A stretch of DNA of 64,000 bases. Source: Amycolatopsis sp. FDAARGOS 1241. GTDB taxonomy: Bacteria > Actinomycetota > Actinomycetes > Mycobacteriales > Pseudonocardiaceae. Each line of letters begins with the position of its first letter. Position 1 is the stretch's first letter. The notes under the pieces are model-generated. The model saw only the letters and a program-made list of their open reading frames with translations. It was not told the origin of the DNA and did not search any database. The DNA lies in assembly GCF_016889705.1 (NCBI RefSeq), contig NZ_CP069526.1, positions 1,550,001 to 1,614,000 of the forward strand, in the 5' to 3' direction. A program made the translations under genes and the position numbers. Below, piece after piece: positions 25,923 through 34,109 of this stretch.

Positions 25923-26804
25923 TCAGCGTGGTGACCCTGTGTGCGCGCCCGTCGACCGGACTGTCACGATCCTGTGACAGCTCCCCCACGGCAGGACCTT
26001 GCCGTAGCGGATCAGCTGCCCGTAGAACTCGGGTTCCGTCGGCGACAACGCCAAGTCGAGCAACGGCACGGCCGCCGCGGCGGGGCTGGGCGCCGTGCTG
26101 ACGTCCCACCACAACGCGGAGGTCGGCGTGTTCATCATCCCCGGGCACACCGCCGCGACGAGGACGCCGCGCTCGGCATCCAGCTCGCGGCGGCTCGCGG
26201 CCAGCGCGCGCACGGCCGCCACCTGCCCGATCTTCGACGGGATGTTCACGAACGCGGGCCACGCGCCGGCGCGGGCGCTGCCGTCCAAGACCGCGTCGCG
26301 CCAGTCGGAGACGGCCTTGTCGACGTCGTCCAACGAGGTCAGGCCGTCGAAGAGGTCGTGTAGCACCGGGGCGAGCCGGCGCAGCGTGCCGAGCGAGCTC
26401 GCGACGACGAGGAGCTTGCCGCCGTCTCGCAGCAGCGGCGCGAAAGCCCGCAGCAGGCGCGTGGTGCCGAAGTTGTTGACGTTCACGTACTCGTCGATGA
26501 TGTCCCGCGGGTCGTCGTCCGGGCCGACGCGCATCACCGCGTTGCCGAACACGACGTCGACCCCGCCGTGGCGTTCGCGCAGCGTCGTGGCGAGCCGGAC
26601 GACGGACGCGGGATCGGCGACGTCCAGCAGCTCACCGCGCACGCGCGCCCCGCCTGCCGGCAGTGCGTCGACCGCTGCCGTGACGCGCCCGAGATCCCGC
26701 CCGGTCAGGTACACGGTGTCCTCAGTGGACAGCCGCTGAGCCAGTCCTTCGACGAGTGCGAGTCCCAAGCCCTGCGCGGCCCCGGTGACCAGTGCGATGG
26801 TCAT
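25923..26804 (-). CDS. SDR family oxidoreductase (carbonyl reductase-like)
   Basis: 293 residues from ATG 26804. It begins IALVTGAAQGLGLALVEGLA, then DVVFGNAVMRVGPDDDPRD, LLVVASSLGTLRRLAPVLHD and VNIPSKIGQVAAVRALA, an atypical catalytic region lacking a clear Y-x3-K, as in CBR1-like relatives. VLVAAVCPGMMNTPTSALWW ends the core. Its start overlaps the end of the upstream SDR by 4 bp, so the two form an operon divergent from a LysR gene. Confidence 0.82.
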   Translation of the reverse strand: MTIALVTGAAQGLGLALVEGLAQRLSTEDTVYLTGRDLGRVTAAVDALPAGGARVRGELLDVADPASVVRLATTLRERHGGVDVVFGNAVMRVGPDDDPRDIIDEYVNVNNFGTTRLLRAFAPLLRDGGKLLVVASSLGTLRRLAPVLHDLFDGLTSLDDVDKAVSDWRDAVLDGSARAGAWPAFVNIPSKIGQVAAVRALAASRRELDAERGVLVAAVCPGMMNTPTSALWWDVSTAPSPAAAAVPLLDLALSPTEPEFYGQLIRYGKVLPWGSCHRIVTVRSTGAHTGSPR

Positions 26805-27705
26805 GCTTCCTCCAGAAGTCGTGATGTGTAGTCCCACAGGCGTTGCGCGTTCGCCGGATCCAGCGCGTAGCGCGCCACCCCGTGCAGTTGCGGCACCTCG
26901 CCCCGGCGGTCGATCGTCGGCGTCTCGGCGCAGCCGACGAAACAGCGCCCGCCGATGCCCGCGAGCAGCGGCGACGTGGCCAGCAGCACCGACATTGCCG
27001 CACCCTGCTCCGGCGTCTTCATCAGTTCCGGCGGGACGGCCCCGCTGCCGCGGCCCTCGGTGTGCCGCTGCAGGTTGGTGAAGATGCCGCCGGGCATCAC
27101 CGCGTTGGCCGTGATGCCATCGCGGGCCCAGCGTCGCGTCGCTTCGACGGCGAACAGGACGTTGGCCGTTTTGGACTGTCCATACGCGAGCCACCGGTCG
27201 TAGCGGCGCACGGCGACAGCTTGTGCCCACTGGGGCTGACGGCGACGATCCGGGCCGCGCCATCGGCGGCGAGCGCGGTGTGGAGTCCGGTGGCGAGGGC
27301 GAAGTGTCCGATATGGTTGGTGGCGAACTGCCACTCGCAGCCTTGCGCCGTGTACTGCTCGGGACACGCCATCACCCCGGCGTTGTTCACGAGCACGTGC
27401 AGTGGCGCGTCCCACGCGGACGTGAACGCGGCGATCGACGCCGGTTCGGTCAGGTCGAGCGCCGCCACGTGCACGGCGGTGTTGCCGGTGGTCGCGGTGA
27501 TGTCCTTGCGGGTCCGGTCGCCGGCGGCGGTGGCGCGCACGGCGAGGGTCACCTCGGCGCCGGTGGCGGCGAGGGCCCGGGCCGTCTCCACGCCGATCCC
27601 GGACGCCGCTCCGGTGACGACGGCGCGGCGACCGGCCAGGTCGACGCCCTCGGCGACCTCGGCGGCCGTGCTGGCGAACCCGGACGGAGTCTTGATCGGG
27701 TTCAT
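26801..27705 (-). pseudogene. SDR family oxidoreductase, internal deletion with frameshift
   Basis: Starts at ATG 27705. The N-terminal half reads normally: DLAGRRAVVTGAASGIGVET, HVLVNNAGVMACPE, FATNHIGHFALATGLH and RIVAVSPSGHKLS. At about 27205-27220 the frame changes, and the catalytic helix YDRWLAYGQSKTANVLFAVE (Y-x3-K) plus the C-terminus (GGIFTNLQRHTEG, then LWDYTSRLLEEA) continue in another frame to 26801. Intact relatives have about ten more residues (typically -SPVVFDDxxFE-) between these segments. So this is a small deletion that also shifts frame, not a one-base error. The gene is probably inactive. Confidence 0.75.
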
Positions 27706-27776
27706 ACCGGCCACGCTAGGCTTCGCGAGACCATGCCGGTAGCGAAAGCGCGGCACGTGGGGTATGCGTAGTCGGC

Positions 27777-28694
27777 ATGGCTTTCACCGATGCGTCGCTC
27801 ACGGCGCTGCGCGTGTTCCGGGAGGTGGCGGAGCGCGGCTCGTTCACCGCCGCGGCCGCCGCGCTCGGCTACACCCAGTCCGCCGTCTCGCGCCAGATCG
27901 CTTCCCTCGAACGAGCCGCGGGCGCGCCGCTCGTCGAACGCCGCCACGACGGCGTGCGCCTCACTCCCGCGGGACGGCTCGTCGTGCGCCGCGCCGCCGC
28001 GGTCGTCGACGCGGTCGACGCCGCCGCCCGCGACCTGGCCGGCCTGCCCGACGGGCACGGCACCGTGCGCCTCGGCTGGTTCGCCAGCGCCGGCGCCGCC
28101 CTCGTGCCCCAGGCGCTCGAGCAGCTGCGCCGCACGCATCCCGCCATCAGGGTGACCACGCACGAGGGGAGCACGCCCGCGCTGGTCCGGTCGTTGCGCG
28201 CGGGCACGGTCGACCTGGCGCTGATCGCGTCGGCCCCGCCGTTCCGCCCGCCGGACACCGAAACCCCGGCCCTGCACGTGCAGACGCTCACCGAACGCAG
28301 TCTGGCTGTCGCCGTCCCCGCGGCGCACCCGCTCGCTCACGGGGACTACGTCGATGTCGCCGAGCTCCACGGCCGGCGCTGGATCGCCGGCTCGCGCAAC
28401 GAGCACCTCATGGGCGTCTGGCCGGGCCTCGACGAGCGCCCCGACATCGCCCACACCGCCCGTGACTGGCTCGCCAAGCTCCACCTCGTCGCCGCCGGCT
28501 GCGGCATCACCACGGTGCCCCCGTCGATCGCCCCGGTCCTGCCACCGGGCGTCCGCCTCCTCCCCGTTCGCGGTGGCCCGTCCGAGCGCCGTCGGATCTT
28601 GCTCGCCCGCCTGCCGCACCCGCCGTCGGACGCCGTGAGCCGGCTTTCGGACGTCTTCCGGGAGGTCGCGCTGCGGCTCGAAATCGAGCTCTGA
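27777..28694 (+). CDS. LysR family regulator
   Basis: 305 residues from ATG 27777. The HTH is SFTAAAAALGYTQSAVSRQIAS; the effector domain starts GTVRLGWFASAGAALVPQAL, and TVPPSIAPVLPPGVRLLPVR lies near the end. It is divergent (72 bp) from the two SDR genes and is their likely regulator. It faces the same way as the FAH-family hydrolase gene downstream but is separated from it by an 82-bp gap with an inverted repeat. Confidence 0.88.
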   Translation: MAFTDASLTALRVFREVAERGSFTAAAAALGYTQSAVSRQIASLERAAGAPLVERRHDGVRLTPAGRLVVRRAAAVVDAVDAAARDLAGLPDGHGTVRLGWFASAGAALVPQALEQLRRTHPAIRVTTHEGSTPALVRSLRAGTVDLALIASAPPFRPPDTETPALHVQTLTERSLAVAVPAAHPLAHGDYVDVAELHGRRWIAGSRNEHLMGVWPGLDERPDIAHTARDWLAKLHLVAAGCGITTVPPSIAPVLPPGVRLLPVRGGPSERRRILLARLPHPPSDAVSRLSDVFREVALRLEIEL

Positions 28695-28730
28695 CCTGGG
28701 AAAAACCTGTTATCGGGCCATCTGCTGCTT

Positions 28731-28761
28731 CTCGTATAGTCCTGATTCTCAAAAATACGAG
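28731..28761. promoter_or_regulatory. Inverted repeat upstream of FAH-family gene
   Basis: CTCGTAT and ATACGAG, perfect seven-base arms separated by 17 bases, in a locally AT-rich stretch just before the FAH-family hydrolase gene. It could be an operator for the nearby IclR or LysR product. The right arm overlaps codons that look like coding sequence (KYELPSEAVQ), so part of it may be an old reading frame. Confidence 0.45.
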
Positions 28762-28776
28762 CTGCCGAGCGAAGCC

Positions 28777-29451
28777 GTGCAGGTGGCGCACGTGCGACTG
28801 TGCCCGGTGGTGCCGAACCCGGACAAGATCATCTGCGTCGGCCTCAACTACCTCACGCACGTCGGCGAAACGGGCCGGGCCCTGCCCGAGTACCCGGTGC
28901 TGTTCACGAAGTTCGCGTCCAGTTTGGTCGGTCCGGACGACGACATCGTGCTGCCGCCCGAGTCGGTACAGGTGGACTACGAGGCCGAGCTGACCGTCGT
29001 GATCGGACGCCCCGCGCGCCGGGTGTCCCGCGACGACGCCCTCGACCACGTGCTGGGCTACACGGTCGCCAACGACCTCACCATGCGCGACTACCAGTAC
29101 AAGACGCACCAGTGGCTGCAGGGCAAGGCATGGGACCACTCGACCCCGCTCGGCCCGTTCCTCGTGCCGCCCGCCGACGCCGACGTCTCGGCGGCCGGCA
29201 TCCGCACCCTGCTGCACGGCGAGAAGCTGCAGGAAGCCGACCCGTCCCACCTGATCTTCGATATCCCGACCCTCGTGTCGACCATCTCGGAGTTCACCAC
29301 GTTGCTTCCCGGCGACCTCATCCTCACCGGCACCCCGGGCGGCGTCGGCTACCGCCGCGACCCCCAACTGTTCCTCACCGACGGCGACGAAATCACCGTC
29401 GAGGTCGACGGCATCGGCCGGCTCGTCAACCGCGTCCGCGCGGAGAGCTGA
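28777..29451 (+). CDS. Fumarylacetoacetate hydrolase family protein, short N-terminus
   Basis: 224 residues from GTG 28777. FAH-fold motifs are complete: PDKIICVGLNYLTHVGETGR, the metal-binding Glu pair in QVDYEAELTVVIGR, GYTVANDLTMRDYQYKTHQW and ILTGTPGGVGYRR. The family includes 2-hydroxyhepta-2,4-diene-1,7-dioate isomerases, acylpyruvases and oxaloacetate decarboxylases. Most relatives carry an extra 50-60 N-terminal residues; here the frame stays open upstream with plausible codons (K-Y-E-L-P-S-E-A) but no good start, so the 5' end may be trimmed. A terminator follows. Confidence 0.82.
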   Translation: MQVAHVRLCPVVPNPDKIICVGLNYLTHVGETGRALPEYPVLFTKFASSLVGPDDDIVLPPESVQVDYEAELTVVIGRPARRVSRDDALDHVLGYTVANDLTMRDYQYKTHQWLQGKAWDHSTPLGPFLVPPADADVSAAGIRTLLHGEKLQEADPSHLIFDIPTLVSTISEFTTLLPGDLILTGTPGGVGYRRDPQLFLTDGDEITVEVDGIGRLVNRVRAES

Positions 29452-29462
29452 CCGGGAAGGGA

Positions 29463-29499
29463 AACCACGGAGGCAGCCGTCCCCTGCCTCCGCGGTTTT
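29463..29499 (+). terminator. Rho-independent terminator
   Basis: A 13-bp stem with one mismatch (ACCACGGAGGCAG with CTGCCTCCGCGGT), seven-base loop, ending in TTTT. It starts 12 bp after the FAH-family stop. Confidence 0.75.
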
Positions 29500-29580
29500 C
29501 GCCGTGCTCCCACCCGGGCATTCAGCTTCTTCAGCAAAGCGACGAAGCGCATCGCCAGGTCCTGGAGCGGCTGGCCGTGC

Positions 29581-30082
29581 TCACCTCGCCGTCGTGTGGA
29601 GGCGCCGGCGCAGCCATTCGAGGAGTTTCCGATCGGCGCCGTGGCCGATGAGGTCGTTGATCCACTCCTCCAGTTCCCGCGCGTCACCGCTGTCGATCTC
29701 GTGGATCACCTTCGCGAAGTCAGGTCCGAGCCCGCTCAACACCGAGAAGTCGGGGTAGTGGCGGCCGGCGGAAACGTCAGCCGGCGTCGAGAGTTCGAGC
29801 CAGCTCGTCCAGCCCGGTGAAGAACAGTTCCCAGCCGTCGTTCAGCCGGGCTGATCGTGCGCCGTTGTCGTGGTAGTCGCGCAGAATTGCGAGAATCGCC
29901 GCCGTCTCGACGAAGAACGAGTATTCCGGTGCCGTCGTCCACCTGCGGATCTTGGCGAGGACGGCGTGCCCTTCCGGCGAAACGATGGACCACACCAGCT
30001 GGCGGCGCTTCGTGAACCCCGCCTCCTTGAGCACCGGGTCGACGTAGCGCTTCGCCAGGTCGTTGAGCGCTTCGACGGTCAC
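29581..30082 (-). pseudogene. DUF4304-like protein split by a frameshift
   Basis: GTG 30082 overlaps the IclR stop (GTGA). The first frame gives 101 residues (VEALNDLAKRYVDPVLKEAG, RRQLVWSIVSPEGHAVLAKI, DGWELFFTGLDELA) and stops at 29777. A coherent C-terminus continues in a neighbouring frame: STPADVSAGRHYPDFSVLSG, FAKVIHEIDSGDARELEEWI and KLLEWLRRRLHTTAR, with a stop at 29581. A one- or two-base change near 29785 would join them into about 166 residues. DUF4304 proteins have no known activity. Its coupling to IclR is probably incidental. Confidence 0.65.
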
Positions 30083-30873
30083 TGGGTCGTCAGGAGCAGT
30101 CGTTCGCTGATCTGGCCCGCGGCGGCCAGCACCTTGTCCACAATGGCCTGTTCCTCGCCGGGAGCGACGCGCGTCGCGAGGGCGGCGACGCTGACGGCCG
30201 CCGCCACGGTGCCGGATTCGTCGCGGATGGGGGCGGCGATGCCGAGGACCTCGGGGTCCACCTCGGCGCGCGTCATGGCGTAGCCGTCGTCCCGGATTTG
30301 GTCCAGGCGCTTCAGCACGTCGGGGACCTCGGTGAGCGTGGCGGGCGTGAAGCGCTGCAGGGGAGTGCTGCGCAGCACGGCCTCGACCTCGGCGCGGTCG
30401 CTCCACGCGAGCAGCGCCAGTGCCGACGCACCGGCGTTGAGGGGGAGCGTGCTGCCGCGCTCGTAGGAGATGCGCACGCGGTGCGTCTGCGATTCGGCGC
30501 GGTCGAGGCACACCACGAGGTTGCCGGTGCGGCGCGTGAGCAGCACGGTCTCGTGCACGGCCTCGGCGAGGTCGGTCATCACGGGCGCGGCGACCTCGGA
30601 GAGGCCGTAGGTCCGGCGCGCGAGCCGCGCGAGTTCCAGCACCTTGAGCCCCAGGCGGAAGCCGCCGCCGGGGGCCTCTTCGAGGAAGCGGTTCTTCACG
30701 AGGCTCTGCAGGTAGCGGTAGGCCGTCGACTTCGCGACGCCCAGCTTCGTGGCGACCGCGTTGCCCGACAGCACCGGCACCTCGTCGGTGAACATGCCGA
30801 GGATGTCGAGCGCGCGGTCGGCCGTGGAGTTGCGCTCGCGGTAGGCACTCGTCTTCTCTACTGGTCCTGCCAT
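30079..30873 (-). CDS. IclR family transcriptional regulator
   Basis: 264 residues from ATG 30873 (ATG 30894 would add seven). The winged HTH is ALDILGMFTDEVPVLSGNAV with VAKSTAYRYLQSLVKNRFLE. The IclR effector domain includes GLSEVAAPVMTDLAEAVHET, LNAGASALALLAWSDRAEVE and EVLGIAAPIRDESGTVAAAV. It follows the truncated amidohydrolase gene on the same strand, so it probably once regulated that catabolic gene and its divergent aldehyde dehydrogenase. The octamer CATGCGGG occurs twice, 21 bp apart, across the two candidate starts. Confidence 0.88.
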   Translation of the reverse strand: MAGPVEKTSAYRERNSTADRALDILGMFTDEVPVLSGNAVATKLGVAKSTAYRYLQSLVKNRFLEEAPGGGFRLGLKVLELARLARRTYGLSEVAAPVMTDLAEAVHETVLLTRRTGNLVVCLDRAESQTHRVRISYERGSTLPLNAGASALALLAWSDRAEVEAVLRSTPLQRFTPATLTEVPDVLKRLDQIRDDGYAMTRAEVDPEVLGIAAPIRDESGTVAAAVSVAALATRVAPGEEQAIVDKVLAAAGQISERLLLTTQ

Positions 30874-30899
30874 GCGGGAAACTATATCTGACATGCGGG

Positions 30900-31460
30900 T
30901 CAGGAGAGGCGTGGGAACCATTCCCGCGCGTTCCGGCCGAACACACCCGCCCGCGTCTCGTCGCCGAGCAGGTCCGTCGCGAGCAGCTTCTCGCGCAGTG
31001 CCACGCAGGAATCGGCCGGGGTGAAGGGGAAGTCGCTGCCGTAGTGCAGGTGCGCGGCGTCCGCGACCGACAACCACGCGCCCCGCAGTTCGGGCACCGG
31101 GGCGCCGGCGAGGTCGAAGTGCACCGTCTTCAACGCCTTGCGGATGTCCGGCGTCGGCGTGCCGGGCTTCGCGAGCAGCGGCAGGAGCAGCTCGATCCGG
31201 TTCGCGAGCACGGGCAGCGCGGCGCCGGCGTGCGGCACGATCACGCGCAGCGACGGGTGCCGCTCCAGCGCGCCCGAGAGGATCAGCTGCGTGACCGCGC
31301 GCGTCGAGTCGAACATGAACTCGAGCATCGGCCGCGGATATCCCAGCGCCAGGTGCTCGGCGGCGTCCGGCGTCGTCGGGTGCAGGAACACCACGGTGCC
31401 ACGGGCGGCAGCTTCCGCGTAAACCGGCTCGAGCCGTTCGTCGCCGAGGTAGACACGGGC
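30900..31460 (-). pseudogene. 5'-truncated amidohydrolase (ACMSD-like decarboxylase family)
   Basis: Only the C-terminal ~187 residues remain: VYLGDERLEPVYAEAAARGT, VVFLHPTTPD (metal His), FDSTRAVTQLILSGALERHP, VIVPHAGAALPVLANRIEL (His-Ala-Gly) and HYGSDFPFTP with the catalytic Asp. This is the amidohydrolase-2 family containing 2-amino-3-carboxymuconate-6-semialdehyde decarboxylase and 6-methylsalicylate decarboxylase. The first ~120 residues, which hold the N-terminal His-x-His metal site, are missing. The recognisable sequence ends at about 31460, where it meets the truncated start of an aldehyde dehydrogenase on the other strand. Confidence 0.8.
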
Positions 31461-31461
31461 C

Positions 31462-32715
31462 GTGCTGCTGCGCGCCGCCGACCTGCTGGAAGCCGATTTT
31501 TCGCGCAACCGCGACTCGCTCGCGCTGGAGGTCGGCGCGGTGCGCGGGTGGGCGGAGATGAACACCGCGGAAGCCGCGGCGACGCTGCGCGAGGCGGCCG
31601 GCTTGGCGAGCAGCCCGCTGGGCTCGGTGCTTCCGTCCGCGGATCCGTCCGGCGCGAACCTGAGCCTTCGGACGGCCGCGGGTGTCGTGCTGGCGATCGT
31701 GCCGTGGAACGCGCCGGTGGTGCAGTCGGCGCGGTCCGTGGCGATCGCGCTGGCGCTGGGCAACACGGTCATCCTGCGGCCCAGCGAACTGGCGCCGCAC
31801 GCGGCCGGTCACCTGCTCGCCGACGTCCTGACCCGCGCGGGCGCCCCGGCGGGGGTGGTGAACGTGGTGACGTGCAGCCCTTCGCGCAGCAAGGAACTGG
31901 TGGCTTCGCTGGTCGCCGAGCCCGCCGTCCGCCGGGTCGTGTTCATCGGCTCGACGCCGGTGGGGCGCAGCATCGCCTCCGTCGCCGGGAACGCTTTGAC
32001 GCCGGCCGTCCTGGAACTCGGCGGCAAGAACCCCACCCTCGTCCTGTCCGACGCCGACCTCGACACCGCGGCCGACCGCATTGTCTTCGCCGCCTTCGCG
32101 AACTCCGGCCAGGTCTGCATGTCGACAGACCGCGTCCTCGTGGCCACTTCCGCCTTCGCCGAGTTGTGCGAGCGCGTCGCCGCCCGCGCCGCGGCCCTTC
32201 CCGTCGGCGACCCCCGGCTCGACACCACGGCCGTCGGTCCCCTCATCACCGACGCCGCAGCGGCACGCTTCACCTCGTTGGCGGGCGACGCCGTGTCGCG
32301 CGGGGCCCGCCTGCTGACAGGCGGCAGCGCCGACGGCCGCTACGCCACCCCGACCGTCCTGACCGACGTTTCCCCCGATTCCCCGTTGTACTCCACGGAA
32401 TTCTTCGCTCCGCTCGTCACCCGCCAGCCGTATGCAGACGAGCCGGCCATGATCGCGGCCGCCAACGACACCCCGTACGGCCTCATCGCCTCCGTCCTGT
32501 CCTCCGACCCGTCCCGCGCGTGGCACCTCGCCCGCTCCCTCCGCTGCGGCGCCGTCCACGTCAACGGCCCTTCGGTGGGGGACGAGCCGCACGTGCCCTT
32601 CGGCGGGCTGGCCGCCTCGGGCTACGGGCGGCTGGGCGGGATCGAGTCGGTGCTGACCTTCACGGAACAGCGCACGTTCTACCTCCACGACACGGACGTG
32701 CTCCCGAATCCGTGA
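31462..32715 (+). pseudogene. 5'-truncated aldehyde dehydrogenase
   Basis: 417 residues can be read from a GTG at 31462, but that codon is internal to the family: VLLRAADLLEADFSRNRDSL aligns with residues about 50-70 of normal ALDHs. The remainder is complete: VVLAIVPWNAPVVQSARSVA, LELGGKNPTLVLSDADLD (catalytic Glu), FANSGQVCMSTDRVLV (catalytic Cys) and EFFAPLVTRQPYADEPA. Missing are the first strand and part of the cofactor-binding region, and any ribosome-binding site. It may have been a 2-aminomuconate-semialdehyde or benzaldehyde-type dehydrogenase. Codon use and frame are otherwise intact, so the loss seems recent. Confidence 0.72.
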
Positions 32716-32782
32716 GCCAGGACCGCTTTGGCGGCTAGTGTCTTCACCGCGGAAGCGTCGATTCCTGGAAGGACACAGCTCT

Positions 32783-33340
32783 TTGGCCAATCTCACGGTC
32801 ACCTACGACGCCTCGGCGAACGCGGCGTACGTGTATTTCACCGATCCGCGGTTCCCCGAGAAGTCGGCGTACACGTACCCGTGCGACCCGATCGAGGTCG
32901 ACGGCATGATCAACCTCGACTTCGCCCAGGACGGCCGGGTTCTCGGCGTCGAAGTGCTCGCTGCTCGCGCGAAGCTGCCGCGGTTCCTGCTCGACGCCGC
33001 GCAGCGGATCGATCGCCTGGCGACGGCGGCTGCGGAACCCGTGCGCCCCGTTCGGCTCCACGGGCCGGGGATCGCCGCCCGGGTGAAGGCCACGCGGGAA
33101 GTGTTCGAAGGCAGGGATATCGAGGTGATCGATTCCTTGCGCGCCACTTCCGGCGATCGCGTCATGGAGTTCCGCGACCCTGCTCAGGGGACAGCGGTCG
33201 CCGTAGTCGTGCGGGCCGGCGGGTCGTGGCGTGACGCGGTGGTGACGAACAGCCCGCTCAGTGGCGAGGTGTCCGTGCTTTTCCTGGGCTGGGTACTCGG
33301 CGTCGCCGAGGAGAAGCTGGCTCAGCTGTTTCCCGGTTGA
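32783..33340 (+). CDS. DUF2283 domain protein
   Basis: 185 residues from TTG 32783, eight bases after GGAAGGA. An earlier in-frame GTG at 32738 lacks a site. The N-terminal ~60 residues match DUF2283: LTVTYDASANAAYVYFTDPR, MINLDFAQDGRVLGVEVLAA and LPRFLLDAA. The C-terminal ~110 residues (AARVKATREVFEGRDIEVID, VAVVVRAGGSWRDAVVT) are an added domain I cannot name. Function unknown; probably cytosolic. Confidence 0.75.
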   Translation: MANLTVTYDASANAAYVYFTDPRFPEKSAYTYPCDPIEVDGMINLDFAQDGRVLGVEVLAARAKLPRFLLDAAQRIDRLATAAAEPVRPVRLHGPGIAARVKATREVFEGRDIEVIDSLRATSGDRVMEFRDPAQGTAVAVVVRAGGSWRDAVVTNSPLSGEVSVLFLGWVLGVAEEKLAQLFPG

Positions 33341-33615
33341 TCTTGGCCACCGGTCCATCAGCCCCACAAACCGTCAGCCCGGGTTTCACTCTTCGTGACC
33401 CGGGATGATCACGGGTGCCCGCATCGCGGGGATGGTCAAGCATGGTGACTGTCATCTCCCGTGAGCGCGCTCAAGCGGCTCGGGGTGCCATGAACTACGG
33501 CGCCCGCGCGGCCGCGTCGTTGCGCCACGGGGGCATCGTTGCTGCTCAAGTGGCTGAACCCGGTGCGCGAGCCTTGATCGACTGCGAGTCAATTCACTTG
33601 AACGAGTCAAGCCTA
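33341..33615. other. Intergenic region before the fur-catalase unit
   Basis: About 275 bp. An open frame on plus (33433-33648) begins MVTVISRERAQAARGAMNYG, but it has no homology I recognise and would overlap the operator, so I do not call it. The last ~60 bp are AT-rich, fitting a promoter for the fur/catalase transcript. Confidence 0.4.
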
Positions 33616-33638
33616 TTTTCTGGACTTGTTCCAGAAAA
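33616..33638. promoter_or_regulatory. Perfect Fur/PerR-type inverted repeat operator
   Basis: TTTTCTGGA and TCCAGAAAA, perfect nine-base arms with a five-base centre (CTTGT). It ends 17 bp before the ATG of the Fur-family gene. Position and symmetry are those of the self-regulatory box of catalase-linked Fur repressors (FurA/CatR type) in actinobacteria, so it should also control the catalase gene downstream. Confidence 0.8.
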
Positions 33639-33655
33639 CGTGATCTGATGCGCTC

Positions 33656-34098
33656 ATGTCGGCCACGGATCCAGCGGAGCGGCTGCGCGGTGTCGCACTG
33701 CGGGTCACCAAGCAGCGGAGCCTGTGCTGCGCGCGGTGGAACAGCGGCCGCACGCCGATGTCGACTCGGTCGTCCGCGCGGTGCGCGGGGAGATCGGGGC
33801 GGTGTCGACGCAGGCGGTGTACGACATCCTCGCTGCGCTGGGCGAGGCCGGGCTGGTGCGCCGGATCGAGCCCGCCGGGTCGCCGGCGCGGTTCGAATTG
33901 CGCGCGGGCGACAACCACCACCACGTGGTCTGCCGGGGATGCGGCGCGGTCGAGGACGTCGACTGCGCGGTGGGCGAGCGGCCATGCCTCACGCCCGCCA
34001 CCACGCACGGCTTCGTGGTCGACGAGGCCGAAGTGACCTACTGGGGACTCTGCCCAGCCTGCGTCGCACCAGGCACAACAGCGCAACACCCGAACTGA
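33656..34098 (+). pseudogene. Fur-family peroxide regulator, single-base frameshift
   Basis: ATG 33656 starts [17 protein letters not shown], the usual N-terminus. One base is then missing near 33716 and the protein continues in the next frame: [60 protein letters not shown] (metal site) and [10 protein letters not shown], ending at 34098. Inserting one base (CGG-CAG-CCT) gives a ~147-residue Fur. It is placed immediately before a catalase gene, as in the furA-katG and catR-catA pairs. If the lesion is real, catalase should be constitutively expressed. Confidence 0.82.
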
Positions 34099-34109
34099 GG
34101 AGGATGGGA

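Noticed and set aside
27731..27780. CCATGCCG / CGGCATGG inverted repeat between SDR and LysR genes
   Set aside because: The right arm includes the LysR start codon and the spacing is 34 bp, so it is probably chance.
33433..33648. Small open frame before fur
   Set aside because: It overlaps the Fur operator and promoter region and shows no homology or good coding pattern.
33700..33730. Programmed frameshift in fur
   Set aside because: No slippery heptamer or downstream stimulatory structure is apparent; homologues are single-frame.
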